Shown here one piece after another: positions 15,331 to 22,282 of a stretch of 64,000 nucleotides of DNA; position 1 is the first letter of the stretch; every line of letters starts with the position of its first letter. A program made the translations under genes and the position numbers. The stretch is taken from positions 1 through 64,000 of IMG/VR virus record IMGVR_UViG_3300021478_000028, one strand, 5' to 3'. The notes beneath the pieces were generated by a model. It was given only the letters and a program-made list of their open reading frames with translations. It searched no databases and was not told the origin of the DNA. This DNA comes from a virus.

Positions 15331-16863
15331 ATGCGCTTTGTCATTTCGTCCGGCCACGGGAAATATATTCGCGGCGCCAGCGGCTACCTCGATGAGGTCA
15401 ACGAGGCGCGCAGGGTGGTGGAGCGGGTTGCCGACGATCTGCGCTCGGCCAAGGTCGAATGCGTCGTTTTCCACGACAACGTGTCCACATCGCAGAACGA
15501 GAACCTCAACCGCATCGTAAATTTTCACAACTCGCAGAAGCGCGACTACGACATCAGCGTGCATTTCAACGCCTACAACACCACAAGCAAGCCGATGGGC
15601 ACCGAGTGCCTTTACGTCAGCCAGCAGGAGCTGGCCAAGAAGGTATCGCGGGCCGTCGCTGACGCCGGGGATTTTATTGATCGCGGTCCTAAAAAACGCA
15701 CCGACCTGGCCTTCCTCAATGGCACCCAAAAGCCGGCCATTCTGATCGAGACCTGCTTCGTGGATAGCAAGGCGGACTCGGACCTGTACAATAAGTATTT
15801 CGCTGACATCTGCCGATCCATCGCCTCGGCCGTCTCTGGCCAGACGATCGGGGCCGCCCCGCCGGAAGGACCACCGCCGCAGCCGCCGGAGGTGGGGGCG
15901 CCACAGCCGCCGGATTACACCGTGGAAAAGCTGCCGACGATCAAGAAGGGAGACAACGGCAGTGATGTTGTCTACCTGCAAAAGATACTGGACGTGGTAA
16001 AGGCCGACGGCGACTTCGGCTCGATCACCGACACCTGGGTGCGCGCCTTTCAGGCGGCGTGCGGATTGAAGGCTGACGGCATTGTCGGCCCGATCACCTG
16101 GGGCGAGGTCGGTGCCTTGGAAGCCCGCAAGGCTGACGGCGAGCTTCCGCTGCCGAAGGCGCTTGCCGATCAGATTGCCACGATGGCCAAGACCAGCGAG
16201 ATGTTCGACTACTCCTGGCCGGAGCGCGGCGTTGCTCCCGAAGGGTACATTTCCGGCATGTGCCTAGCTTTTGCCCATGCCGTGCGGCGCGACGACGATG
16301 CCGTGGAGGTCATGAGCAGGGCAGCAGGCAATGCGGACAAGGACGCGCTGGCGTTCTATGCCGCGGAGTTCAAGAAACTCGGCATGAGCAACAAGACACC
16401 GGGTGTTGATACGCTTCGCCATCTCTTCGTATTGCAGACGGGGCTGGGGCCGCGCGAGTCAAGCGGCCGCTACTTCGAGGGCCGCGACATGAGCGCGAGC
16501 AATGTAGAGAGCGACACGGCTGAAGCGGGGTTAACGCAAACTAGCTGGAACATCAGGAACGCCAACTCCACGATTGGGCCATTGCTCAACGAGTTCTGGG
16601 CAAACCCGAACGGTTTCCTATCAGAGTTCAAAATCGGTCTTTCGCCGACGGCGAACAATCTGAACTCGTATGGTTCTGGCGATGGGATCAAGTATCAATG
16701 GCTCAGCAGGTTCTGCCCATTGTTTCACATCATGGTCACCGGAGTGGGGCTCAGAACTCTGAAGGACCACTGGGGGCCAATTATCAGGAAAGAGGTAACG
16801 CTGAAAAAGGAGATGGATGACTTGTTGAAGGCCGTGCAGGATCTAGTCGTTGGCATAGCATAA
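15331..16863 (+). CDS. Modular endolysin: amidase_3, peptidoglycan-binding and lysozyme-like domains
   Basis: 510 residues; AGGAGG precedes the ATG. Residues 1-~170 form an N-acetylmuramoyl-L-alanine amidase (Amidase_3): SSGHGK with zinc His at ~9, SVHFNA and the catalytic Glu in ILIETCFVDS. A Pro-rich linker leads to a PG_binding_1-type domain (~205-265: KKGDNGSDVVYLQKILD, DGIVGPITW). The C-terminal ~240 residues carry GPRESSGRYFEGRD and AEAGLTQTSWN, which read like a lysozyme/transglycosylase Glu site, so the enzyme may cut both peptide and glycan bonds. No signal peptide, so it needs the holins upstream. The third domain is the least certain. Confidence 0.8.
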   Translation: MRFVISSGHGKYIRGASGYLDEVNEARRVVERVADDLRSAKVECVVFHDNVSTSQNENLNRIVNFHNSQKRDYDISVHFNAYNTTSKPMGTECLYVSQQELAKKVSRAVADAGDFIDRGPKKRTDLAFLNGTQKPAILIETCFVDSKADSDLYNKYFADICRSIASAVSGQTIGAAPPEGPPPQPPEVGAPQPPDYTVEKLPTIKKGDNGSDVVYLQKILDVVKADGDFGSITDTWVRAFQAACGLKADGIVGPITWGEVGALEARKADGELPLPKALADQIATMAKTSEMFDYSWPERGVAPEGYISGMCLAFAHAVRRDDDAVEVMSRAAGNADKDALAFYAAEFKKLGMSNKTPGVDTLRHLFVLQTGLGPRESSGRYFEGRDMSASNVESDTAEAGLTQTSWNIRNANSTIGPLLNEFWANPNGFLSEFKIGLSPTANNLNSYGSGDGIKYQWLSRFCPLFHIMVTGVGLRTLKDHWGPIIRKEVTLKKEMDDLLKAVQDLVVGIA

Positions 16864-17424
16864 ATTGGGCCGCCGCCATGGCATCCCGAGGTGCTCGGCC
16901 AGCATGTCGTTCGCTCTCCTGCGATACTCCGGAACCATAAGGTATCCCTGCCCCGTCACCGTCACGATCACCCTGTGTCCGTCGAAGTAAGCCTTGAGCC
17001 TTTGCCGCAGCGCCCACAGCACGACACTCACCACCTCCGCAGGAACAGGACCCTTCGCCGAAGGCGCGGGTCCCCTCGCCGCGCGCTGCGCCTCCAAGGT
17101 TGAATGCAGAAAGTCGCGGGTCACTTCCCGACGGCGAAGGAACTGCAGCAGCACCGCACTCTGCATCCGCGACACCGCAAAACAATAGCCGATGTGCAAG
17201 ATCAGCGTATCATCATGGAACTGCCCCATGAAAGCCGGAAGGCGCTCCTCACGCCCGGTCAACGGCGGCCAGTCGTCCTTCGGCACCGCAAGCAAATTGC
17301 CCGCTTGCACCGCCTCTCCCAACAATTCACGTACTTCTTCCGACGGGATTTGCAGGCCACGAGCAATCGCGCGTACCGGGATGCCCTCGTCCGCCAATCG
17401 CACCAGCACGCTGTTCAATTGCAT
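16843..17424 (-). CDS. Phage transcription regulator with OmpR-type winged helix
   Basis: 193 residues from MQLNSVLVRLADEG; GAGAG upstream. The N-terminal ~40 residues contain a helix-turn-helix-like stretch (IPVRAIARGLQIPSEEVRELL). The C-terminal ~60 residues match the DNA-binding winged helix of OmpR/PhoB response regulators: VVSVVLWALRQRLKAYFDGHRVIVTVTGQGYLM, i.e. the recognition helix followed by the T-V-x-G-x-GY wing. There is no receiver domain. The gene overlaps the endolysin 3' end tail-to-tail by 21 bases and is divergent from the 17822 gene, so the 400-base gap between them is a likely target. Confidence 0.65.
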   Translation of the reverse strand: MQLNSVLVRLADEGIPVRAIARGLQIPSEEVRELLGEAVQAGNLLAVPKDDWPPLTGREERLPAFMGQFHDDTLILHIGYCFAVSRMQSAVLLQFLRRREVTRDFLHSTLEAQRAARGPAPSAKGPVPAEVVSVVLWALRQRLKAYFDGHRVIVTVTGQGYLMVPEYRRRANDMLAEHLGMPWRRPNLCYAND

Positions 17425-17435
17425 GCGGCTCTCTT

Positions 17436-17463
17436 GAAAGACGCGCGCTTGGAAAGACGCGCG
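17436..17463. repeat. Tandem GAAAGACGCGCG repeat upstream of the regulator
   Basis: Two exact copies of the 12-base word, 17436-17447 and 17452-17463, start-to-start 16 bases. They sit 12 bases before the regulator's start codon and could be its own operator half-sites. Confidence 0.45.
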
Positions 17464-17821
17464 TGAACGCGCTTTCGTCCGGCCCCAGATGGCAGGGATG
17501 GTTCCAGGGGGGCCAGGAGTGTTTCCCTGCCATACGCGGCTGTCGGGGGGGGGCTGGGAGATGTCACCGCGCAACAGCACAAATAAACTATCGCGCCCCC
17601 CTTGACCAGCCTTCCTCATAAGGTGGAGGGTGAAGGCCCCGCCGGGGGCGCAATGATGCGGCGGCTAGCGCCACTCCGGCAGGGCCTTACGCAACGCAAC
17701 AAACACAACACAACCAGGGGCGAGGGAGATACAATCCCTCGCCCTTTCCATTTACGCGCTTTTGTGGCAGAAGACTAGCTTAATATCTCATTTATTTTTT
17801 CTACTATAGAGAGCATAAACA
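17464..17821. promoter_or_regulatory. Divergent intergenic region
   Basis: No gene seen. It holds the terminator-like hairpin at 17717-17747 and an AT-rich stretch (about 17775-17815, TTAATATCTCATTTATTTTTTCTACTATAG split over two words), unusual for this GC-rich genome, just before the 17822 gene. The AT-rich part is the probable promoter zone; I cannot fix -35/-10 boxes with confidence. Confidence 0.45.
17717..17747 (+). terminator. Strong hairpin with short U-run
   Basis: GGGCGAGGGA (17718-17727) pairs perfectly with TCCCTCGCCC (17735-17744), followed by TTT. In the divergent gap upstream of 17822. Could terminate readthrough or an upstream leader transcript. Confidence 0.55.
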
Positions 17822-18319
17822 ATGAAATTCGACCCTAAGCTGGAAGAGGCCAGGGTACGGGACGGGATGATGCGCTCGAACACGGGCGATCCCTACGGCG
17901 CGTTCCGACTCCAAGGCCCCTGCGGCGCACTTCTATATATGATCGCCTGCAACGGCGACGTGCCCGATCAATCCATCGCAAGCTGGGAGCACGTCAGCGT
18001 GCGCCGCGAGGGCAAGAACGTCCCGAACTGGGAGGAGATGTGCTTCGTCAAAGACCTGTTCTGGGCACCCGAGGAGCTGGTGGTACAGTACCATCCGCCG
18101 CGATCGCAGTACGTGAACAACCACCCCACCGTCCTGCACCTGTGGAGATCGACGCAGGAGAAATTCCCAATGCCGCCCGCGATCCTGGTCGGCGACAAGG
18201 ACAGAGGCGAGATCACCACCGAGAAACAGGCGCGCGAGCTATGGATCGAGATGAACGACGCGATCGGGGTAAAGCGGCGCGACTATGGGAAAGCCGCTGA
18301 CAGAGCACGAGGAAAATAG
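17822..18319 (+). CDS. DUF7694-type protein
   Basis: 165 residues. The middle resembles a widespread phage/bacterial family I recall as DUF7694: WEHVSVRREG, PNWEEMCFVKDLFW, EELVVQYHPPRSQYVN, HPTVLHLWR. Function unknown in the family. First gene after an AT-rich promoter-like stretch, and followed at 10 bases by a short gene. Soluble, no membrane segment. Confidence 0.7.
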   Translation: MKFDPKLEEARVRDGMMRSNTGDPYGAFRLQGPCGALLYMIACNGDVPDQSIASWEHVSVRREGKNVPNWEEMCFVKDLFWAPEELVVQYHPPRSQYVNNHPTVLHLWRSTQEKFPMPPAILVGDKDRGEITTEKQARELWIEMNDAIGVKRRDYGKAADRARGK

Positions 18320-18329
18320 AGGCTGAGGA

Positions 18330-18572
18330 ATGAGCCGTAAGGAAGCCGAGATCCAGCGCCTCGACGCTGAGCACGCTGGCGATCAGCAACGTCTTCTCGA
18401 CATGAAAGCAGTGCTGCAAGATTGTCTGACCGCCATGGAGGAGCGCTGGGGCGCGGTAGGTTCCCCGCCGCATCTACTCGACCAGATCCGAGCAGTTCTC
18501 GGCTCCCCGCCCCCCCGCCTGCGCGGAGGGCAAGCTTCAGAGGGCAAGCACCATGATCACGCAACGCCGTAA
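18330..18572 (+). CDS. Small helical protein with palindrome-derived C-terminus
   Basis: 80 residues, helical N-terminal two-thirds (AEIQRLDAEHAGDQQRLLDMKAVL). The last ~25 codons run through a host-type CCCCCGCCTGCGCGG palindrome (18510-18536), giving PPPRLRGGQASEGK, so the natural C-terminus was probably altered by insertion of that element. Its 3' end overlaps the next gene. Confidence 0.55.
   Translation: MSRKEAEIQRLDAEHAGDQQRLLDMKAVLQDCLTAMEERWGAVGSPPHLLDQIRAVLGSPPPRLRGGQASEGKHHDHATP
18510..18536. repeat. Host-type GC palindrome (CCCGCCTGCGCGGAGGG)
   Basis: Palindromic element of the CCCCCGCC-TGC-GCGGAGGGCAAGC type; similar copies at 18841-18884 and 19128-19158. Resembles small dispersed repeats of Bradyrhizobium-like chromosomes. 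Confidence 0.55.
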
Positions 18573-18888
18573 TTTCCTGGTCAGCCTGTTCTCCGGAATT
18601 GTCGCTGCGCCCGCGATCGTGCGCGCCTCCTCCCTCATGCCAATCCGCCCTTCGAGACGCGCCTTCGGCGCTCCTCAGGATAAACTCCTTCGTGCGGTTC
18701 CGCGCTGCGAGATTTGCTTCGGACCCTATGGGATGTGCAAGAGCACAGGCGGCCCGCTCAGCTACACCTGCGCGCCAGTATGGCCAGGTGAATGGCCGGC
18801 CGGCCTGAGCCCAGAAGACTATATTTCTGTGGGGCAAGTCCGCCCCCGCCTCCGCTGGGGGCAGGCCCTGCGCGGAGCGCAAGCGTAA
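18553..18888 (+). CDS. Tat-signal protein with a palindromic element inside
   Basis: 111 residues. It opens with a twin-arginine-type signal, MITQRRNFLVSLFSGIVAAP, then AIVRASSLMPI, a short conserved end I recall from small exported proteins of rhizobial phages. Codons for PSRRAFGAPQD correspond to a host-type palindrome (18648-18681), so it appears inserted in frame after the conserved N-terminus. Two later Cys pairs (CEIC, MCK...TCAP) could bind metal. The C-terminal PRLRWGQALRGAQA comes from another palindrome (18841-18884). Function unknown; export to the periplasm is inferred from the signal. Confidence 0.6.
   Translation: MITQRRNFLVSLFSGIVAAPAIVRASSLMPIRPSRRAFGAPQDKLLRAVPRCEICFGPYGMCKSTGGPLSYTCAPVWPGEWPAGLSPEDYISVGQVRPRLRWGQALRGAQA
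18648..18681. repeat. Bradyrhizobiaceae-type palindromic element, copy 1
   Basis: Minus-strand sense matches GAGGAGCGcCGAAGgCGCGTCTCGAA. Located inside the coding frame of the 18553 gene. The stem bases covary among the three copies (GCGCC/GGCGC here, GCGGC/GCCGC at 21895). Confidence 0.6.
18841..18884. repeat. Host-type GC palindrome, second copy
   Basis: CGCCCCCGCCTCCGCTGGGGGC followed by a degenerate GCGCGGAGCGCAAGC. Supplies the last codons of the 18553 gene. Confidence 0.45.
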
Positions 18889-19104
18889 TCAGGCAGGCGG
18901 GGGAAGCGCCTGTTGATCGGCTGGTGCCGTCCCTTCAGGAGCCGGAGGCGGCACCGGGACTTCGTCACAATTCAAAATCTCGACCGCGCCACCCTCGGCC
19001 CCCGCATCCACCGTCGCCTGTATCGCATGCTCCCGACTGTCAGCATCAACAGTCGCCTCCGTGACCGGGCTGATAGAACGGGACTTCACGACAAAAGATG
19101 CCAT
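18889..19104 (-). CDS. Small acidic protein, unknown
   Basis: 71 residues from MASFVVKSRSISPV; GAGGAGAG lies upstream. N-terminal half VTEATVDADSREHAIQATVD looks like a small alpha/beta fold; the C-terminal part is Pro/Ala-rich. Starts a minus-strand set convergent with the 17822-18888 genes, with no gap at the 18888/18889 boundary. No family recognised. Confidence 0.55.
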   Translation of the reverse strand: MASFVVKSRSISPVTEATVDADSREHAIQATVDAGAEGGAVEILNCDEVPVPPPAPEGTAPADQQALPPPA

Positions 19105-19127
19105 CTCACTCTCCTCGGTTGGCATCC

Positions 19128-19158
19128 CCCGCCCCTCCGCCTGCGCGGATGGCAAGCT
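19128..19158. repeat. Host-type GC palindrome, third copy
   Basis: CCCGCCCCTCCGCCTGCGCGGATGGCAAGC (given in full only by position) between two minus-strand genes; same type as 18510-18536. Confidence 0.5.
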
Positions 19159-19189
19159 GCGCGGAGGACAGGCCCACACTACCATACTT

Positions 19190-19420
19190 TCAACCGATGC
19201 TGGGAGGGGTCGGCGGCAATGGCATCCAATGCGTCGCGTCTTCCGGCAGAACAACATGCGCCCTGGCAGGATCAGAACTTGTCCACCAACCCGCTACTTC
19301 GCCTCGGTAGAAAGGCGAGTAGAAATTGCCCCAAAACGCAATGAAATGATGCTTACCCTTTTCCAGAACGAGAATAGACCGCCCGTCCTTCGGTGCTGTC
19401 CCGATCGGAAACCAAGTCAT
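19190..19420 (-). CDS. DUF551-like protein
   Basis: 76 residues with the pattern of DUF551-type phage proteins: WFPIGTAPKDGRSILVLE at the start, GWWTSSDP in the middle and THWMPLPPTPPS near the end. These short proteins occur in many proteobacterial phages; function unknown. Start overlaps the upstream stop by ATGA. Confidence 0.7.
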   Translation of the reverse strand: MTWFPIGTAPKDGRSILVLEKGKHHFIAFWGNFYSPFYRGEVAGWWTSSDPARAHVVLPEDATHWMPLPPTPPSIG

Positions 19421-19632
19421 TCGCCAATACTAGGGAACTTGGCCTTCACCTTCGCCCTCACCTTGGCCGCGACCGGCTTTCCAGCAGAGCGCGCCAGCGC
19501 GTTCCGCGCATGAGAAGCATCCGGGATCGGATAGCTCCCGCTCCCCTTCCCCGACTTCCCCTCACCCTTTCCAGGCAACGCAAAATCACTGCTCGGCAAC
19601 CGCTTCCTCGCAGCCATCTTCAACTTCGCCAT
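19417..19632 (-). CDS. Small basic phage protein (SDFALPGKG...SHARNAL type)
   Basis: 71 residues, strongly basic. MAKLKMAARKRLPSSDFALPG then SYPIPDASHARNALARSAG and a VRAKVKAKFP tail. This pattern recurs in many phage genes of unknown role, often near head or prohead genes. Coupled to the DUF551-like gene by ATGA. Confidence 0.7.
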   Translation of the reverse strand: MAKLKMAARKRLPSSDFALPGKGEGKSGKGSGSYPIPDASHARNALARSAGKPVAAKVRAKVKAKFPSIGE

Positions 19633-19755
19633 CTCTCATTCCCTTCATCCTAACCGTCACACCGTCACACCCCGAACAAATCAGGTACACAGCCGGCCAT
19701 AGCCTTCTCCTAAATCGCCCACCGCGACTGGTTTATTATTGGTTTATTTTGCTCC
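19633..19755. other. Short intergenic stretch with two direct repeats
   Basis: No gene. ACCGTCAC occurs twice in tandem near 19661-19680 and TGGTTTATT twice near 19730-19748. Could be weak regulator sites. Confidence 0.3.
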
Positions 19756-20127
19756 TCACCACGGCGTCCCGTCCGCCTGGTACAAATCCTCGGTACGACG
19801 CCCGGGATGGTAACAATGCCGCTCCTGATATACCGTCCCATCCTCCCGCGTCGCCGTTCTCCACTCGGACCAATCCCCTTCCCGCACACTCTTCACAGGA
19901 ATAGGCTTGTCCGCACTCACCCCCAACCGCTCCAGCTCCGCCCGCATCTCCGCCTTGCTCCGCTCCGGAACCTCCGGTCGCTCCCGCGCCGCAAGATCGC
20001 GCGTATATGCCTCCGAAGCATACCGCTGCATCCGGTCCTTCTTCATCTGCTTGCGAACATGCTCCCTGTCCCATCTCATAACACCACGCCTCCAACTCCT
20101 AACTCGATCTCGCCACTTGTTGCTCAT
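19756..20127 (-). CDS. Basic helical protein, unknown
   Basis: 123 residues from MSNKWRDRVRSWRRG. N-terminal half is Arg/Lys-rich and helical; the C-terminal half has EWRTATREDGTVYQERHCYHPGRR. The codons before this ATG are a host-type palindrome (20125-20164); an in-frame ATG at 20181 would read through it, giving 18 extra residues. The palindrome may have replaced the native 5' end, leaving no obvious ribosome-binding site. Nucleic-acid binding is possible from charge but unproven. Confidence 0.55.
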   Translation of the reverse strand: MSNKWRDRVRSWRRGVMRWDREHVRKQMKKDRMQRYASEAYTRDLAARERPEVPERSKAEMRAELERLGVSADKPIPVKSVREGDWSEWRTATREDGTVYQERHCYHPGRRTEDLYQADGTPW

Positions 20128-20164
20128 TCGAGACGCGCCCCCGGCGCTCCTCATGATGAGGATG
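20125..20164. repeat. Bradyrhizobiaceae-type palindromic element, copy 2
   Basis: Minus sense CATCCTCATCATGAGGAGC then GCCGGGGGCGCGTCTCGAA. Ends at the start codon of the 19756 gene. Confidence 0.65.
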
Positions 20165-20326
20165 AAAGCATCCACCCCCATGATATCATGTCAATAGCAG
20201 AATGCCCCATAATCCTTGACTTCCGTAAAAAAATCTGCGCTTAATTTTCCCGCCTGCTCCTCGCCTACGCGCGCGCGGCAGCAAACACCGCCAGCACAAC
20301 AAATCAGGAACAGGCAACACTAAAGC

Positions 20327-20358
20327 AAAAAAGGGTGCACCTCACGTGCACCCTTTTT
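20327..20358. terminator. Bidirectional intrinsic terminator
   Basis: AAAAAAGGGTGCAC-CTCAC-GTGCACCCTTTTT: perfect stem with A-run on one side and T-run on the other. It isolates the minus-strand accessory genes from the control region and plus operon to its right. Confidence 0.9.
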
Positions 20359-20384
20359 CGTACCCCATCCGTCCATAATCGTTC

Positions 20385-20407
20385 CCCCCTCCTTCGAGGG
20401 GGCAAGC
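20385..20407. repeat. GC palindrome, inverted near-copy of 11294-11316
   Basis: Reverse complement of this 23-mer matches 11294-11316 at 22 of 23 positions, including the CCCTCGAAGGAGGG palindrome. Confidence 0.7.
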
Positions 20408-20425
20408 CTCTTCCCCCTCACCTGA

Positions 20426-20441
20426 TGTTCCACGTGAAACA
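20426..20441. promoter_or_regulatory. parS: parS-like centromere site
   Basis: TGTTCCACGTGAAACA, an exact match to the bacterial chromosomal parS consensus TGTTNCACGTGAAACA bound by ParB. Located between the bidirectional terminator and a DnaA box. A ParB-like protein is encoded at 37461, but the site looks like the host ParB site. Confidence 0.75.
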
Positions 20442-20856
20442 TCCACCAACCGCATCGGTTGTACCATGCTCGCCCAGGTTGAAAGGGGAAAAAGGGGTCA
20501 TACGTGCAATGAGGGTACGTATATAGCGCAGCAGGGGGTACCCCCTGGCCATGGTGGGGGGAGGGTGGCCCACCCCAGGGTGCCCTGCCCCTCCCCCGCG
20601 GCAGGGGTGGGGATGGAGCCGTGCTTGACTAGCACGTAGCGTGATGTAGAAAGATGAGTGGTAGCAATGGCTTGCGAGATTAGGAATGAACGGGGTAACG
20701 CTTGAGGGTAACAGCACTGCCAAAGTATGAGCGTCGATGGCCAAGCGGTACCAGCCCCGCGAGCTTGGCCGGGGCACCAGTGGCCAACCACGAGCTTGAC
20801 CACGAAATAGCGGGTTGCGACAAAACCCACCTTTCCTGCTTCCTGTGCGGGCTGCG
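20442..20856. other. Gene-free control stretch
   Basis: No convincing gene on either strand. G/C-rich runs around 20535-20620 (GGGGTACCCCC, GGGTGGCCCACCC, several self-complementary) could form structure. Bounded by parS and the 20857 gene. Confidence 0.4.
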
Positions 20857-21165
20857 ATGGCGGCGTTACTGACCAAGATGCGAGAGTGTCGTTCGCGATC
20901 GGTTCCGCGATCGAACAACCCGTTGGTGCTGGCGATTGCGAGGGTTTTGCCGGCGGACTTGGATGAGATCACGAGCGCGACGCTGGCTGATCTGATGGGG
21001 GTACGGGCGAGTGCTATAGGGACGCGAGCGAAGCTTGCGAGGGCGATGTTAGAGTTGGGGTGGCTTCCATTTCGGCAGCGGCGGTCGAGCGGGCACTGGC
21101 GCGGGCAGGAGCTGCGTGGGTTTACGCGGATTGTGAGGAGCCCGAGGACGGGGGCGCGGTCCTGA
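20857..21165 (+). CDS. Putative winged-helix DNA-binding protein
   Basis: 102 residues from MAALLTKMRE; other in-frame starts at 20815 (TTG) and 20878 are possible because no site has a clear Shine-Dalgarno. The core NPLVLAIARVLPADLDEITSATLADLMGV...TRAKLARAMLELGWLPFRQR has the helix-turn-helix then wing pattern, ending with RGFTRI. It lies in the parS/DnaA-box region, so a role in replication or its control is reasonable but inferred. Confidence 0.5.
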   Translation: MAALLTKMRECRSRSVPRSNNPLVLAIARVLPADLDEITSATLADLMGVRASAIGTRAKLARAMLELGWLPFRQRRSSGHWRGQELRGFTRIVRSPRTGARS

Positions 21166-21182
21166 AGCTATCAGGGCTAGTG

Positions 21183-21191
21183 TTATCCACA
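21183..21191 (+). promoter_or_regulatory. DnaA box
   Basis: TTATCCACA, the exact consensus strong DnaA box. Single copy noted in this region. Confidence 0.6.
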
Positions 21192-21509
21192 GCCGTAGTG
21201 AGTGACATCACGGGAACGTGATCTATTGTCACGCCCTTGTGAACAATAGTTGATGGTAAGCCTTGCAATGTCTGCGCTTTCCGCATACTGTGTGGCTTCG
21301 TTGTTAGCTTGCCCTCGTGAAGACGGGGGCTGTTGTTTGAAAATTCGGGCGCCCTGGACAGCCCCTCCACCCGGCCCCAGGCATTACCCGCAGCCCGATA
21401 CATAGTCCCACCAAGTGGAGCGCTGGCGCGCCGAATGTGGAGGGGACGTAAAGAATACGGAGAAACGAGCGAGGCGGCCGGAGCGGCCGTCTTTCCCGTC
21501 TCTTGACGG

Positions 21510-21530
21510 CCGACTGCATGGCGCGGTCGG
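21510..21530 (+). repeat. Intercistronic hairpin, copy 1
   Basis: CCGACTGCATGGCGCGGTCGG, with arms that pair around a central ATG-containing loop; ribosome-binding site and start of the 21551 gene follow. Confidence 0.6.
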
Positions 21531-21550
21531 AATAGAAGGAAAATGGACGA

Positions 21551-21748
21551 ATGACGAAGTTAGAGCAGCGAACGGCGCAAGGGTTGCGCGCATTTCGGAA
21601 GAACGAAGGCTTTACCCTCACTTGGGAGCAATATGAGGCGCTGGTCGATCAGATGGCTCTCATGTGCTGCGATATGACGGGCATTGCCATTGATTATGCG
21701 GCGTTTTGCGACGCATGTGGGCGAGGCGAGGCCTGCCCTCGGACTTGA
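21551..21748 (+). CDS. Small protein with C-terminal Cys cluster
   Basis: 65 residues, MTKLEQRTAQGLRAFRKNEG. C-terminal CCDMTG...FCDACGRGEAC could bind zinc. AAGGA upstream. First gene of the plus-strand accessory operon. No family recognised. Confidence 0.55.
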   Translation: MTKLEQRTAQGLRAFRKNEGFTLTWEQYEALVDQMALMCCDMTGIAIDYAAFCDACGRGEACPRT

Positions 21749-21810
21749 TCCGCGGGATTGAGGGACTAGCGCAAGGGCCGTGGCGAGCCCTTGTTCCCGT
21801 CTCTTGACGG

Positions 21811-21832
21811 CCTGCCCCCGTGGAGACGGGGG
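21811..21832. repeat. CCCCCG-TGGAGA-CGGGGG palindrome
   Basis: CTGCCCCCGTGGAGACGGGGG-type element; copies also at 23325-23347 and 25030-25052 and a variant at 21310-21332. Host-type dispersed palindrome. Confidence 0.6.
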
Positions 21833-21837
21833 AGCGG

Positions 21838-21857
21838 CGGTCGCATGGCGCGATCGG
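21838..21857 (+). repeat. Intercistronic hairpin, copy 2
   Basis: CGGTCGCATGGCGCGATCGG; followed by GGAGCAATAGGAAAGG and the 21880 start. Confidence 0.6.
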
Positions 21858-21879
21858 AGCAATAGGAAAGGCAATCAAC

Positions 21880-22104
21880 ATGAGAATGAGCGGACCTCAT
21901 AGTGAGGAGCGGCGAAGCCGCGTCTCGAACTACCGGATGACTACGCGAGTGTGGTCCGAGGTTATGAGCGAGCGCACCGCGGCCGCGATCGATGCGGCGC
22001 TGGCTCTAGAGTGGAATGACCCCGTTTGGGACACGGTGCTCGAGGCGGCATGGCTTGAGCATGATCGAAGCGTCGTGCTGATGACGGGGGGCTTCGATGA
22101 CTGA
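21880..22104 (+). CDS. Small protein with an in-frame palindromic element
   Basis: 74 residues from MRMSGPHSEER; AGGAAAGG upstream. Codons 6-17 (HSEERRSRVSNY) are encoded by the third Bradyrhizobiaceae-type palindrome (21895-21930), which keeps the frame. The remainder is helical and acidic (AIDAALALEWNDPVWDTVLEAAW). It overlaps the next gene's start. Unknown function. Confidence 0.6.
   Translation: MRMSGPHSEERRSRVSNYRMTTRVWSEVMSERTAAAIDAALALEWNDPVWDTVLEAAWLEHDRSVVLMTGGFDD
21895..21930. repeat. Bradyrhizobiaceae-type palindromic element, copy 3
   Basis: CCTCATAGTGAGGAGCGGC then GAAGCCGCGTCTCGAAC. The complement of copies 1 and 2, located within the open frame of the 21880 gene. Confidence 0.65.
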
Positions 22105-22282
22105 CATCGCAAGAGCCTATGCAATGGGGCGCAACGCGGCGCACCGTGGTGGGGTGATTAGTGAGCCTCGGTTCGATCGTGCGGGTAACGTCACCGAGGA
22201 AGCGCAATGGCTGGCCATCGCCTTTTGGAACGGCGTTCATGACCTCAAAGCGGAAGATCGGTTGAACCGGGAGGAATGGTGA
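22097..22282 (+). CDS. Small RMF-like protein (putative)
   Basis: 61 residues. ARAYAMGRNAAHRGGVISEPRF...AQWLAIAFWNGVHDL has the A/Y-x-x-GR-AA...W-x-x-G layout of ribosome-modulation-factor-like phage proteins. Overlaps the previous gene by 8 bases and the next by TGATG. The RMF link is by pattern only. Confidence 0.55.
   Translation: MTDIARAYAMGRNAAHRGGVISEPRFDRAGNVTEEAQWLAIAFWNGVHDLKAEDRLNREEW

Larger units (their letters stand above)
21166..21550. promoter_or_regulatory. Candidate origin / operon leader
   Basis: Contains a consensus DnaA box (21183-21191), an inverted repeat ATCACG-GGAA-CGTGAT (21208-21223), a partial repeat ATTGTCAC...GTGAACAAT (about 21226-21248), a GCCCTCGTGAAGACGGGGGC palindrome (21310-21332), then the first CCGCATGGCGCGG-type hairpin (21510-21530) before the 21551 gene. 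No gene seen. Confidence 0.5.

Noticed and set aside
20335-20526. ORF containing MFHVKH
   Set aside because: This peptide comes from translation across the parS palindrome; known artefact of that motif.
20498-20830. Minus-strand ORF between parS and the 20857 gene
   Set aside because: Starts and body lack a ribosome-binding site and protein-like pattern; probably control DNA.
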